A stretch of DNA of 43,901 bases from Candidatus Uhrbacteria bacterium (GCA_903843045.1 CAIMOJ010000004.1:1-43901), one strand, 5' to 3'. Counted from the first letter of the stretch, positions 16,477-27,582 are shown. Numbers and translations are program-made. The notes: generated by a model not told the origin, from the sequence alone.

Positions 16477-17370
16477 CTACGCCAAATCATCCCACGCCAG
16501 CACCTCGTCGAGCGTCTTCGCGCGCGCGAGCCGCCGTCTCGCACCGTCGCCGCGCTTCACCGCGTCCGCCGCGACATTATCGATCGCGGCCTCGACCTTG
16601 GCCTTCCATTGCTCGTATGTCAGCCTGGAAATCTCTGGATCATCGGAAAATCTCAACATGTTCGCTTTCTCAATCTCATGTGAATACGTGTCAAAGTATC
16701 CGCGGTTCGTAACCGATTTCTTCAGTCCGGCCCAATCGTCCGTCTTGTCTCCACCGGCATGATCGGCATAGTACGCGAAGATTTCATCGATCGCCACGTC
16801 ATACCCGCTTCGTTTCGTTGGGTCGATCGTATGGGTCATCTCGTGGCGAATCACTCCTGCGCCCTCGCCTGAGACGATCATCTGCACGTCCTTGATTCCC
16901 CTCGCCTTTGCCTCGGGAAACACAACCGCAAACCCGGCCGACACCCCGTGATGCTCCTCGGGTCTCATCGTGAAAAGCGCGCCGATTTGATTCAGCGATG
17001 CGCGGTCCGTTACGACGAACACCGGACGGACGATCTTTTTCCGCGCAACGGACGAGACGTCCTTGCTTTCCGCGATGACCACGGAGATCGACGACCGCTC
17101 GGCGGCCGTGAGAGAAAAATTACGACGGTCGCGCGGCAAGAGGTCAAGCTGCGGCTTTAAGACGGACAGCAAAATGTCCGCGTGCGAAAGCCCGTCCTCG
17201 ACCATCTTTCTAAGCCGTTCCGTGATCGCCCGATACTCCGCCTCGCGGCTCTCGTCCATCGGAAACTCCCGACCCTCCTTGGCGAGCTCACGTCGTCGCA
17301 ACAACTGCGGCGTGACCGGCGTCTCGGCCAGCTTCGTCTTCGACCAGTCGATTCCTGATGTTTCTCCCAT
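16477..17370 (-). CDS. Putative zinc metalloprotease-like protein (HExxH)
   Basis: 297 aa, GVIRHEMTHTIDPTKRSGYDVAIDEIFAYYADHAGG; start at MGETSGIDWSK. Confidence 0.65.
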   Translation of the reverse strand: MGETSGIDWSKTKLAETPVTPQLLRRRELAKEGREFPMDESREAEYRAITERLRKMVEDGLSHADILLSVLKPQLDLLPRDRRNFSLTAAERSSISVVIAESKDVSSVARKKIVRPVFVVTDRASLNQIGALFTMRPEEHHGVSAGFAVVFPEAKARGIKDVQMIVSGEGAGVIRHEMTHTIDPTKRSGYDVAIDEIFAYYADHAGGDKTDDWAGLKKSVTNRGYFDTYSHEIEKANMLRFSDDPEISRLTYEQWKAKVEAAIDNVAADAVKRGDGARRRLARAKTLDEVLAWDDLA

Positions 17371-17429
17371 AGTCCCCGCATGATACCACAACCAAAAGAC
17401 AGGACCCACGCGGGCCCTGTCTCGTTCGA

Positions 17430-19253
<1,824 letters not shown>

Positions 19254-19357
19254 AGATGGGGATAAATACCCGCGGATAGTACAGGAAGAAGGCGGAAGAG
19301 TCAAGGACGAAACCTTGACATTTCGGCATATTTCCGGTACATTTCCCGTCCGCGCTC

Positions 19358-19873
19358 ATGCGGATTGCGAGGAAAACAATGATTCTTCTCATCGCCGCGG
19401 CGTTTGCCGCGGAACCGGAATGTCGGCAGATTCACCTGGCGCAGGACGTCACGCACAGCGTCAAGCCGCCAACCGGCCTGCCCGATGTCGCGGCGACCGA
19501 CAAGGCAATGGACGTCCGGACGAAGGAGTACGCGCCGCTGATCCTCGACACGAAGCGCGGGACCGGATGCCTGGACTTCGGCGACGCGCGCGCCTTTGAG
19601 TGGGCCTACCAGAACGCCGGGAAGCCCGACCCCTTCCTGATGGTCACCGTCAACGGGACGATCCTGGCGGACGAGGAAAGCAACTCTCTGTTTCCAGCCC
19701 GAGCAACGGGCTTCTACGTACACGGGCTCAAGACCGGCGACACCGTCGACGTCCTCGTCCTTGCCGAAGGCTACCGAACGCCCGTTCGATGCCGCGTTGT
19801 CCCGACGGAAGACGTCGAGACCGTCTGCGACCGCGGCTACCTGCTCTGGGAGCGCCGGGAATACGTCTACTAG
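19358..19873 (+). CDS. Hypothetical protein with N-terminal signal-like segment
   Basis: 171 aa; TTGACA-N17-TACATT upstream. Confidence 0.6.
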   Translation: MRIARKTMILLIAAAFAAEPECRQIHLAQDVTHSVKPPTGLPDVAATDKAMDVRTKEYAPLILDTKRGTGCLDFGDARAFEWAYQNAGKPDPFLMVTVNGTILADEESNSLFPARATGFYVHGLKTGDTVDVLVLAEGYRTPVRCRVVPTEDVETVCDRGYLLWERREYVY

Positions 19874-19957
19874 GCGTGGCCCGGCTTTTTTCTTTCCGTC
19901 GACCGAATCTGTTGCCAAATCATGGCGTTCCTGATATATTTTCGTCGCAATCGACGT

Positions 19958-20032
19958 GGGTCGGTAGCTCAGTGGTAGAGCGAGGGCCTTTTAAGCCCGC
20001 GGTCGTGGGTCCGATCCCCACCCGACCCACCA
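19958..20032 (+). tRNA. tRNA-Lys (UUU)
   Basis: GGGTCGG TA GCTC AGTGGTA GAGC G AGGGC CTTTTAA GCCCG CGGTC GTGGG TCCGATC CCCAC CCGACCC ACCA. Confidence 0.92.
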
Positions 20033-20033
20033 A

Positions 20034-20065
20034 GAAAACAGGCTGGATAACTCCAGCCTGTTTTC
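20034..20065 (+). terminator. Intrinsic terminator of tRNA-Lys
   Basis: GAAAACAGGCTGGAtaacTCCAGCCTGTTTTC. Confidence 0.9.
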
Positions 20066-20087
20066 TATGTCGAACAGGACCCACGGG

Positions 20088-20196
20088 GTAGGTCCGATCC
20101 GCGACCGAAACGAGGGAGCGGCCAAACCTCAGTTTGGACGTTCCCGAACGTAGGGAGCGGATATGGTCTTAACCATATCCCCAACCCGACCCACCA
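20088..20196 (+). other. Partial tRNA-Lys 3' duplication interrupted by a triple-hairpin insert
   Basis: gtaggtccgatcc + about 82-bp insert + ccaacccgacccacca, versus gtgggtccgatccccacccgacccacca in the intact tRNA. Confidence 0.6.
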
Positions 20197-20228
20197 GAAA
20201 ACAGGCTGGATATTTCCAGCCTGTTTTC
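20197..20228 (+). terminator. Second copy of the tRNA-Lys terminator
   Basis: GAAAACAGGCTGGAtattTCCAGCCTGTTTTC. Confidence 0.85.
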
Positions 20229-20314
20229 ATTTGCGACGGACGTCTTGACAACCCTCTTGCGATCTATTGGGCGACAGCTATAATGTCCGTACATAATTTT
20301 CTAATATTTGTTGT

Positions 20315-20467
20315 ATGGCAGACACTGGGGTCTGTACTCGCTGCGGCGCTGGCGAGAACGGTGACGAGGTTGAGTTGAACGAGATCGGCCTGTGCGTCGA
20401 CTGCGAGGGCGAGGAAAGCCCGGACGGCATGGAGAAGATGGACATGGGGCTGGACGAGGAAGCCTAG
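20315..20467 (+). CDS. Small zinc-ribbon-like acidic protein
   Basis: 50 aa MADTGVCTRCGAGENGDEVELNEIGLCVDCEGEESPDGMEKMDMGLDEEA, two CxxC knuckles; below the ORF track length cutoff; followed by terminator. Confidence 0.6.
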   Translation: MADTGVCTRCGAGENGDEVELNEIGLCVDCEGEESPDGMEKMDMGLDEEA

Positions 20468-20470
20468 TCG

Positions 20471-20505
20471 AAAAGATCCTCCCGATGGTTCGGGAGGATC
20501 TTTTT
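20471..20505. terminator. Bidirectional terminator between 20315 CDS and murG
   Basis: AAAAGATCCTCCCGatggttCGGGAGGATCTTTTT. Confidence 0.9.
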
Positions 20506-21643
20506 ATTTGACGATGCGTCGAAGGCGATCGACGAGCGTCGCGGCGACATCCGTTCTCAGCAAGTTCCGAACGTTATTGCCAAGCGACCGACGCCGATCG
20601 TCGTCGCGCAGCAGCCCGTGAATCGTCTCAAGACACTCCTGCGGACTCGTCGCGTCCTCGCGAAGCACAACCGCGGCGTCGCCCGTCTCGAGAACCCGCG
20701 CATTGTCCTCCTGCGGCGAATTCGGGAGTGGCACCACGATTGCCGCCTTCCCTCTCGCGGCAAGGTCCGAGATCGTTCCCATCCCTGCGCGACACACCAC
20801 CAGGTCCGCGGCCGTCAGCGCGTCGGACATCGCCTCGGTGAGCAGCTCGACCGCGACGTACCGGTCGCCCATCGTCTCGAGCGCCTGCGTCATCTTTCCG
20901 ATTCCGACGATGTGGATCACGTTCGCCGTCTCGGCGATCTCACGGCCGACTGTTTCCATAAGACGGTTCAGGAACAGCGCGCCTCCGCCTCCGCCGAAGA
21001 CAAGGACCGTCTGTCGCGATGGATCGAGACCAAATCGACGGACGGATGCCTCGCGAGAACACGACGGGACTAACGTCCCTGGGAAATCCGTCGAGGCGGG
21101 ACTAACGTCCCTGGGAAACGAGTTCAGAGGGACTTTCGTCCCGTTCGCGCGAACGGGATTCCCCACCCACGCCGACTTCCCCTTCGGAAACGACGTAAGC
21201 GACGATTCCCATGCGGTCGAAATCCACGTGGCGAACGGGACGACAAGCTTGCTCGACAGGATCGGTCGCACGTCCTGCTGGTGGAGCCACGACGGGATTC
21301 CAAGGACCCGTGCCGCGACGACCAGCGGAACGCCCGTAAACCCGCCGGCGGACGCGACGAGGTTCGGCTGTTCGTCCTTCAGAATCTTCCAAGACTGTCT
21401 CGCCGCGCGGAACAGATTTACCGGCAACAACAGCCACTCGACCGACGGATACCGCGTCAACCGCGCGACGGGAATCGAAACGAACCGCACCCCCGCCGCC
21501 TCGACGACCTTCCGATCCGGCCCGTTCGGCGTCCCGACCCAAACGAACTCAACCGACGGATCGACGGCGCGCCAAGCCTCCGCGACGGCCAGAAGCGGCG
21601 TCACGGGCCCGAGCGTTCCTCCTCCCGCGAATAGGATTTTCAT
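20504..21643 (-). CDS. murG: UDP-N-acetylglucosamine--N-acetylmuramyl-(pentapeptide) pyrophosphoryl-undecaprenol GlcNAc transferase
   Basis: MKILFAGGGTLGPVTPLLAVAEAWR...VASAGGFTGVPLVVAARVLGIPSWLHQQDVRP...DLVVCRAGMGTISDLAARGKAAIVVPLPNSPQEDNAR. Confidence 0.92.
   Translation of the reverse strand: MKILFAGGGTLGPVTPLLAVAEAWRAVDPSVEFVWVGTPNGPDRKVVEAAGVRFVSIPVARLTRYPSVEWLLLPVNLFRAARQSWKILKDEQPNLVASAGGFTGVPLVVAARVLGIPSWLHQQDVRPILSSKLVVPFATWISTAWESSLTSFPKGKSAWVGNPVRANGTKVPLNSFPRDVSPASTDFPGTLVPSCSREASVRRFGLDPSRQTVLVFGGGGGALFLNRLMETVGREIAETANVIHIVGIGKMTQALETMGDRYVAVELLTEAMSDALTAADLVVCRAGMGTISDLAARGKAAIVVPLPNSPQEDNARVLETGDAAVVLREDATSPQECLETIHGLLRDDDRRRSLGNNVRNLLRTDVAATLVDRLRRIVK
21065..21142. repeat. 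Clustered GGGACtNNcGTCCC palindromes inside murG
   Basis: CGGGACTAACGTCCCTGGGAAA at 21065-21086 and 21097-21118, plus gggactttcgtccc at 21129-21142. Confidence 0.8.
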
Positions 21644-21644
21644 A

Positions 21645-22760
21645 CTACTCCTTTCCCTTTCCATACCTTGAGATATTCAAAACCACCCCGATCGCGCACA
21701 TGACGATTGCCATGGACGATCCTCCGTAGGAAATAAGCGGGAGGGTGATGCCCGTCATGGGCATGATGGCCACCATGGACCCGATGTTGACGAACGCCTG
21801 CAGAACGAGCCAGACGCCGATTCCCGTGGCGACGTACTTGCCGAACTTGTCCGGGGACTCGTCGGCAATCTTGAGCGTTCGCCAAAGGAACGCCAGGAAC
21901 ATCACGAGCACGAGAACGGCCACGACCATCCCCATTTCCTCGCCGATGACCGCGTAGATTGAGTCGCCCTCCACCTCCGGAAGGTACTGGAACTTCTGGC
22001 GCGAGTGGCCGTACCCGAGGCCAAAAATCCCTCCCGACCCGATGGCGAGCAACGCCTGGTTGATGTGGTATCCGATCCCCTGCGGGTCGAGCTCGGGATT
22101 CAGAAAGGTCGTGAATCGGGCCGCGCGGTACGGGGCGATGCCGATCAGAATCGCGAGCGTCGAAGCGCCCGCGGCGATCAGGCCCCCGACGTACAGGAGC
22201 GGGGCGCCGGCGACGAAGTAGACGACGAGCGACATCGTCGCGATAATCGTCATCGTGCCGACGTCCGGCTGGAGAAAGAGCAGCAGGAGAATGATGCCGA
22301 GCGTCCCGATGAACGGAAGGAATCCTCCCTGCACGTCGCGAACGCCCATTTCCCCGCGTTTCTCCAGCCAGGCGGAAAGATAGAACAGAAAGGTCAGCTT
22401 CACGATCTCCGACGGCTGGACCGAGAACAGACCGCCGATGGAGATCCAGCTGTGCGCGGTTCCAATTCTGGCGGAAATGCCCGGGATGAACACGATGACC
22501 AGGAGCCCGATCGAGATCAGCAGAAGGTTCCAGGCGTTCTTTTTCCAAAACGTGTACGGAATGCGGCTGAAGATGATCATCCCCGCGAGACCCGGCAGAA
22601 AGCCGAACACCAGCTGGTGGACAACGAAATAATAGCTGTCCGAAAATCGCGCGTACCCGACCGGCGCCGAGGCGGACGCAAGCATCATCATGCCGAACAG
22701 CGCGATCGCGGACACGATCGCAAGGTAGGTGTAATCGAAGGGACGAAGATCTTTGGCCAT
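21645..22760 (-). CDS. ftsW: SEDS family peptidoglycan polymerase FtsW/RodA
   Basis: 371 aa multi-TM, ASAPVGYARFSDSYYFVVHQL, FSVQPSEIVKLTFLFYLSAWL, HINQALLAIGSGGIFGLGYGHSRQKFQYLPEVEGDSIYAVIGEEMG. Confidence 0.93.
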   Translation of the reverse strand: MAKDLRPFDYTYLAIVSAIALFGMMMLASASAPVGYARFSDSYYFVVHQLVFGFLPGLAGMIIFSRIPYTFWKKNAWNLLLISIGLLVIVFIPGISARIGTAHSWISIGGLFSVQPSEIVKLTFLFYLSAWLEKRGEMGVRDVQGGFLPFIGTLGIILLLLFLQPDVGTMTIIATMSLVVYFVAGAPLLYVGGLIAAGASTLAILIGIAPYRAARFTTFLNPELDPQGIGYHINQALLAIGSGGIFGLGYGHSRQKFQYLPEVEGDSIYAVIGEEMGMVVAVLVLVMFLAFLWRTLKIADESPDKFGKYVATGIGVWLVLQAFVNIGSMVAIMPMTGITLPLISYGGSSMAIVMCAIGVVLNISRYGKGKE

Positions 22761-22764
22761 GTCG

Positions 22765-23820
22765 TTATCGCATCAATGCGTCGAGAAGGGCGAGCGCGAT
22801 TCCGATCGCGGCGGAGACCATCGAGATGACCCAGAGGCGCATCACGATCTGCGGCTCAAGCCAGCCGGAGGCTTCCAAGTGGTGGTGGAACGGCGCGGAG
22901 AGGAGCAGCTTCTTCTTGAACAGCTTGCGCCAGGAAACCTGGAAGATCACGGACAGCGACTCGAGCACGAACACGATTCCGATCACCGGCAGGAATAGCG
23001 CCGAGTTCGTGAGCATCGCCACGATGCCGAGCGTGACGCCGAGCGACATGGCGCCGGTGTCGCCCATGAAGAACTTGGCGGGATAGATGTTGTGCCAGAG
23101 AAACGCGAGCAGCGCGCCGATGATCACGCCGCAGAACGCCGCGAGGTCGTAGCGGCCCTGGGCGAACGAGATGATCGCGAACGCGCTGAACGATGTGAAC
23201 AGCGTCCCTCCCGCGAGACCGTCGAGGCCGTCGGTCTCGTTTACCGAGAAGGCGGTGGCAACGATGACGAAGATGAAGAACGGAACGTACCAGATGCCCA
23301 CGTGGAAATCGCCCATGAACGGGACGTGCAGCAGGTCCCAGTCCAGCTTGGCCCGGAACCACCAGGCGCCGATCACCGCGATCAGCGTATAGATCGCCAG
23401 CCGGTGGCGGGCCCGGAGACCTCCGCCGTGCGCGCCGAGGCCGCGGATGTTGAAATAGTCGTCGACGAACCCGACGATGGCCGAGGCGACTAGCGCGCCG
23501 AGCGGGAGGAGCGTCTCGGAACGCGAGAGGAAATTCAAGTGCTCGAGAAACGTTCCCGGCGCGGCCTGGGAAAGGACGGACAGTCCAACCGCAAGCAGGA
23601 GGACGGTTCCCCAGATCAGGATTCCTCCCATGGTCGGCGTCCCGGACTTCTTCGCGTGCAGCTTCGCGAACACGGGAGTCTCGGCTCCCGGACGAATGGA
23701 CTTCCCGGCGCGCCAGTGAACGAGCGCCCAAAGCAAGAGCGGCATCCACGCGAAGGCGACGCCGAACGAAAGCGCGGTAAGCAGGAGGACTCGGACGATT
23801 TCTGATGTTTCTAGGGTCAT
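22765..23820 (-). CDS. mraY: Phospho-N-acetylmuramoyl-pentapeptide-transferase
   Basis: KSGTPTMGGILIWG, NETDGLDGLAGG, NIYPAKFFMGDTGAMSLG, APFHHHLEASGW. Confidence 0.95.
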   Translation of the reverse strand: MTLETSEIVRVLLLTALSFGVAFAWMPLLLWALVHWRAGKSIRPGAETPVFAKLHAKKSGTPTMGGILIWGTVLLLAVGLSVLSQAAPGTFLEHLNFLSRSETLLPLGALVASAIVGFVDDYFNIRGLGAHGGGLRARHRLAIYTLIAVIGAWWFRAKLDWDLLHVPFMGDFHVGIWYVPFFIFVIVATAFSVNETDGLDGLAGGTLFTSFSAFAIISFAQGRYDLAAFCGVIIGALLAFLWHNIYPAKFFMGDTGAMSLGVTLGIVAMLTNSALFLPVIGIVFVLESLSVIFQVSWRKLFKKKLLLSAPFHHHLEASGWLEPQIVMRLWVISMVSAAIGIALALLDALMR

Positions 23821-24185
23821 AGGTTCAGGAGGACGATCAGGACCATCGAGACGAACAGGATCGCCTCGCTGGCGACGGTCGCGACGGCGAAGAAGGTCGA
23901 AAGGACCTTTTCGCGCTTGGATAGGAACGCTTGGAACGCCGTGTTCACGAGCAAGAGCGCCAACCCGATCGCGGGAAGCACGAACACCTGCTGCCACGGG
24001 CCGGACTCGTCGATGCCCATGTACACGTTGTAGTGCAGCGGGATGAACGGAGTCGTGCTGGCGATTGGAAGGATCCTCCACGCCGGAAGCGCGAACGTCA
24101 GCAACAGCAAGACGCCGGAGACAATCGTCGTCCGGCGATATAGCTTGGATGTCTTGAGCAGGTCCTTGAGGTCTTTTCGGAGCAT
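23817..24185 (-). CDS. Hypothetical membrane protein
   Basis: 122 aa, several TM segments, overlaps mraY start by 4 nt. Confidence 0.65.
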   Translation of the reverse strand: MLRKDLKDLLKTSKLYRRTTIVSGVLLLLTFALPAWRILPIASTTPFIPLHYNVYMGIDESGPWQQVFVLPAIGLALLLVNTAFQAFLSKREKVLSTFFAVATVASEAILFVSMVLIVLLNL

Positions 24186-24192
24186 GCGCACA

Positions 24193-24438
24193 TTATACCG
24201 CATCTTCGTCGTCGACGGATACGACCTCTTTCACGACGTCCGGAAACGCGTCCGTCAGTGCCATCTCGATCCCCATCTTCAGCGTGATCTTCGACATCGG
24301 GCAGCCGCGGCAGGCGCCCTCGAGACGGACGCGGACGACGCCGGTCGCCTCGTCAAAGCTTACCAACTGAATATCCCCGCCATCCATGCGGAGGGCGGGG
24401 CGTACTTGGTTCAGGACCTGTTCGATTCGATCGCGCAT
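24193..24438 (-). CDS. NifU C-terminal-like Fe-S scaffold protein
   Basis: 81 aa, VRPALRMDGGDIQLVSFDEATGVVRVRLEGACRGCPMSKITLKMGIE. Confidence 0.93.
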   Translation of the reverse strand: MRDRIEQVLNQVRPALRMDGGDIQLVSFDEATGVVRVRLEGACRGCPMSKITLKMGIEMALTDAFPDVVKEVVSVDDEDAV

Positions 24439-24466
24439 AGAAAAGGCTGATGTGGCTGAGAGGTCT

Positions 24467-24500
24467 TAAAAGGCTGAGAAGCTTTTCAGACATCTCAGCC
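24467..24500 (-). terminator. Intrinsic terminator of rpmA
   Basis: Minus strand GGGCTGAGA...TCTCAGCCttttaa. Confidence 0.7.
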
Positions 24501-24511
24501 CTTTATTCCTT

Positions 24512-24796
24512 TTAGGCCTTTACCTCGAACACGTTCGCGTACGTGGCGCGCTTGAGGGCGCCCGTGAAGTTCGTGCGCATCTTCTTGGAAAACTTCACCA
24601 TGCCGTCGATTCCGGCGTAGATGGTGTCGTCCTTCCCCTTCTTCACGCCGGCTCCCGGGTGAATCTTGGTGCCGCGCTGGCGAACGATGATCTGACCGGC
24701 CAACGCGCGGTCGCCATCCGAAATTTTCACGCCAAGGCGCTGACCCTGAGAATCGCGACCAAGGGATGTAGAACCTGCTGCTTTTTTATGTGCCAT
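24512..24796 (-). CDS. rpmA: 50S ribosomal protein L27
   Basis: [65 protein letters not shown]. Confidence 0.97.
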   Translation of the reverse strand: MAHKKAAGSTSLGRDSQGQRLGVKISDGDRALAGQIIVRQRGTKIHPGAGVKKGKDDTIYAGIDGMVKFSKKMRTNFTGALKRATYANVFEVKA

Positions 24797-24946
24797 AATT
24801 GGGTGAAAACTCGAAGCAAGAAGCTCGAAGTTCGAAGAGTAATAACGCCGGAAATGTACAGGAAAGGCAGGAATGTGTCAAACCTGATGGGGGAAATGGC
24901 AGGTATTTTAAAGAAAAAGACCTGGAGAGCGTCCAGGTCTGGCCGA

Positions 24947-26272
24947 CTACAGGCCGGTGGTGACATACGGCTCGAAGTCGGGAATGCCCTTCGCGGTCAG
25001 CTCGCGCGTGACCGGGAGCATGATGGCGTCGAGCTGCTCCTGCGTGCTCGGAACGACGTGGCGCGGCGCGTCCGGGCCGGACGATCGGGCGCGGTCCGCC
25101 TCCTCGTTCGTCCACAGCGCGTTCCTCCCGACAAACACCGCGTTGCTGAGCGCGACGCCCGCCCGGTCCTTCGGCCCGGCGACCGATTCGACCTTCTCCT
25201 CGATGCACATGACGATCTCCGCGCGGATTGCCTCGGAAGACCCGACGTTCCCGACGCCGAGCTCCGACTGGAGCTTCTTCTGGTCCGTCGCGGACAGCGT
25301 CCCGATTGCGAACGGGTCGGCGTCGGCGACGATCGGCGCAAGGCCGAGGATCGCGCGATAGCCGTTGACCATCGCCTCGTCGGCGACCGTGGGCGACAGC
25401 GCGTCGTTCCACGCCTTCGTGAGCTCCGCGTCGTTGAGCTTGCGCACGCGGACGAGCAGGGCGCCAAGGTCGTGGAGGTTGCAACCCGTCACGACTTCCC
25501 CGACGCCGCCGAAATTTGCCGGCCACGACCGAACGCCCATGAGGTACGCGGCCTTGAGATCCGCGTCGGACTTGACGAGCCGGTACAGATCGAGGGTTCC
25601 GGCCACGGGACCGGCCCAACACCCTTCCCCTCCCTCCACGATCACGGAAGAGGAGGTTTCCCAGTCGACGACGTTCGTTCGTGCCAGCTCCAACGCGCGT
25701 GCCTTGTCCGTCCGTACGAAGAGGAACACGTCCTCCAGCTTCACCGACCAGTTGGAACTTTCCGGGACGGCGTTGTCCACTTCGTCCCCGATCAGGAATG
25801 CCAGCTTCGCGACCGCGGCCCACTCGAGCTCGTCGGCCAGCTTCCTGGAGCACCGTCGCACGGCATCCTTGTCGCCAAGCGACGCGTAGATGCGCCCGGC
25901 CTCGTATTCCTCGCTCTTCGCCTCGAGTGCGGCGGCGTCGGTCCGCGTCTTCTGCGCGGGAGCGTCCCAGACGCGCGCGTCACCAAGCGGCTGCGCGGCG
26001 ACCTTGGCCTTCACCTTGAAGTATGGAAGGTACTTTGCCCGCACCGCGTCCGGATCCGGCAGCGCGGCGTACGCGTCGACCTTCGCGATCGCGTCGGCCT
26101 GCCACGCGGCCACCTCCTCGGGCGAGTCGAGCGACTCGTCGTACGGCAGAAGAACGACGGCTGGCACGAACGGCTTCGGCGCGGCGACGGGCTCGGCGGA
26201 ACGCGGAGGCGCAACGACGACCGGATCCGACTGACAACCGACGAGAACGAACAGAGCGATGAGACGCGACAT
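24947..26272 (-). CDS. Large hypothetical exported/lipoprotein-like protein
   Basis: 441 aa; N-terminal MSRLIALFVLVGCQSD lipobox-like. Confidence 0.7.
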   Translation of the reverse strand: MSRLIALFVLVGCQSDPVVVAPPRSAEPVAAPKPFVPAVVLLPYDESLDSPEEVAAWQADAIAKVDAYAALPDPDAVRAKYLPYFKVKAKVAAQPLGDARVWDAPAQKTRTDAAALEAKSEEYEAGRIYASLGDKDAVRRCSRKLADELEWAAVAKLAFLIGDEVDNAVPESSNWSVKLEDVFLFVRTDKARALELARTNVVDWETSSSVIVEGGEGCWAGPVAGTLDLYRLVKSDADLKAAYLMGVRSWPANFGGVGEVVTGCNLHDLGALLVRVRKLNDAELTKAWNDALSPTVADEAMVNGYRAILGLAPIVADADPFAIGTLSATDQKKLQSELGVGNVGSSEAIRAEIVMCIEEKVESVAGPKDRAGVALSNAVFVGRNALWTNEEADRARSSGPDAPRHVVPSTQEQLDAIMLPVTRELTAKGIPDFEPYVTTGL

Positions 26273-26430
26273 GCGCTTACTCCTGGAGAATCGTTGATTT
26301 TCCCGGCGCGGATCTTCCACGCCAAGCGGCCAAGATACTCATTTTCTGAGGAAATGTCAATGATCGCGTTGACATTTGTCATTTTTCCTGCTATCCTCCT
26401 CCCTTCTCACCACAACAAGGAGGTGCTGAG

Positions 26431-26917
26431 ATGATCCTGGAACCTTCGGCCGCGGACGCGGTCAAAGCGGCGATCGACGCGGAATACCGGCTCTGGCGAC
26501 AGATCGGGATCTCGTGCATTCCTTCCGAATCCACGGAGACGCCGCCGATCATCCTGATCGTGCTCGATGGCGTCGTCCACGCCGTGGCGGCGGGATCGAA
26601 CAACGCGGTGTTTCGGCGGAGGACACCTGGCCCTGGCCCACATGTGGGTGCCGGACCGAACCGGATGCGCGATCATCGGGCACGAGAGCCTGCTCGAGGC
26701 GACCGGCGTCCGCGAACTCCCCGGCTTCGTGCACTTCCACCGCCTCGGGCGCTTCCAGTGCACGACGGACGAAAGCCCCGAGATGGAGGCGCGGATCTAC
26801 TTCCGCGATCACCAGCCGGAATACTGCGCGTTCTTCGCAGTCACGTTCCGACGTGACCCGAGCGAGACCCGCTTCCCCTGGCGCGCCTTCCGCCGCAACC
26901 TGCCGGCCTCGACCTGA
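26431..26917 (+). pseudogene. Frameshifted orphan gene (or single-base assembly error)
   Basis: RBS aaggaggtg before ATG 26431; natural-looking protein in frame 1 up to ...GSNNAVF and in frame 2 from GGGHLALAHMWVPDRTGC... to 26917; deleting one T of TTT 26611-26613 joins them. Confidence 0.65.
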
Positions 26918-27021
26918 GGCCGGCATTTTTGTCGGGTCGCACGCGATCGATGGTTGACACTTTGGCCAGGATCCAGTAGTTTGCCAGCTGGTTCTCCACC
27001 GAGAACTACGGGAGACATCCG

Positions 27022-27582
27022 ATGTCGAATCTCCATAATACCACCGTCAGCCAGCTCCTCGTCGCTCTTCGGGAACGCGTTCCCGAACTCACCGCGGAAC
27101 AAATCGCCAGGCAGACGGGCTTCGAGCCCAAGCAGATCCTGGAGATGCTCGATGGAAAGCCGCCAGCAAGAGCCCAGGGGAAAAAGACTACGTCGAAAGC
27201 CCGTGGCTACGTCTATGCCAAGAACGACGAGCGATACCTGAAGCTTGGTGCCTTGCTCGTCGAGTACGGTCAGGGACTCGTCGAGAACGCGGAGAGTTTC
27301 CGCGACCTGGTCTACGCCGAGCAGGGTGGAAGCGCCAACACCCGGGCTGCCGCGCCAAGCCTCCCGATCGGTCCCGGCTGGCTGGTGGCGGACGACGACG
27401 AGCTCGACGGTACGATCCGGTTCGCCCTGAGCGACGAACTCCGGCGGTGCGAATCCCGCGCAGAATCGATTCGTCACGCGCAGAAAGTTCTTCGCGGAAA
27501 GTCCGCAGACGACGTCAACGGCTCGACCGACCCCGAGGTCATCCGCGCCGCCGTCCTCGGGAGGGCATTCGCCAAGAACTGA
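27022..27582 (+). CDS. Hypothetical protein with possible N-terminal helix-turn-helix-like segment
   Basis: 186 aa; TTGACA-N17-TAGTTT promoter; VSQLLVALRERVPELTAEQIARQTGFEPKQILEML. Confidence 0.65.
   Translation: MSNLHNTTVSQLLVALRERVPELTAEQIARQTGFEPKQILEMLDGKPPARAQGKKTTSKARGYVYAKNDERYLKLGALLVEYGQGLVENAESFRDLVYAEQGGSANTRAAAPSLPIGPGWLVADDDELDGTIRFALSDELRRCESRAESIRHAQKVLRGKSADDVNGSTDPEVIRAAVLGRAFAKN

Noticed and set aside
16477-17370. JAB-type deubiquitinase partner for the Ubl cassette
   Set aside because: Its metal motif is HEMTH (HExxH gluzincin-like), not JAMM, and it lies several kb away on the opposite strand.
19958-20228. attL/attR of an integrated element at tRNA-Lys
   Set aside because: The direct repeats are only about 165 bp apart and enclose no integrase or cargo; reported only as a duplication with insert.
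26431-26917. Missing JAB peptidase of the Ubl system
   Set aside because: The joined protein has His residues but no recognisable E...HxHx(7)Sx(2)D JAMM motif.
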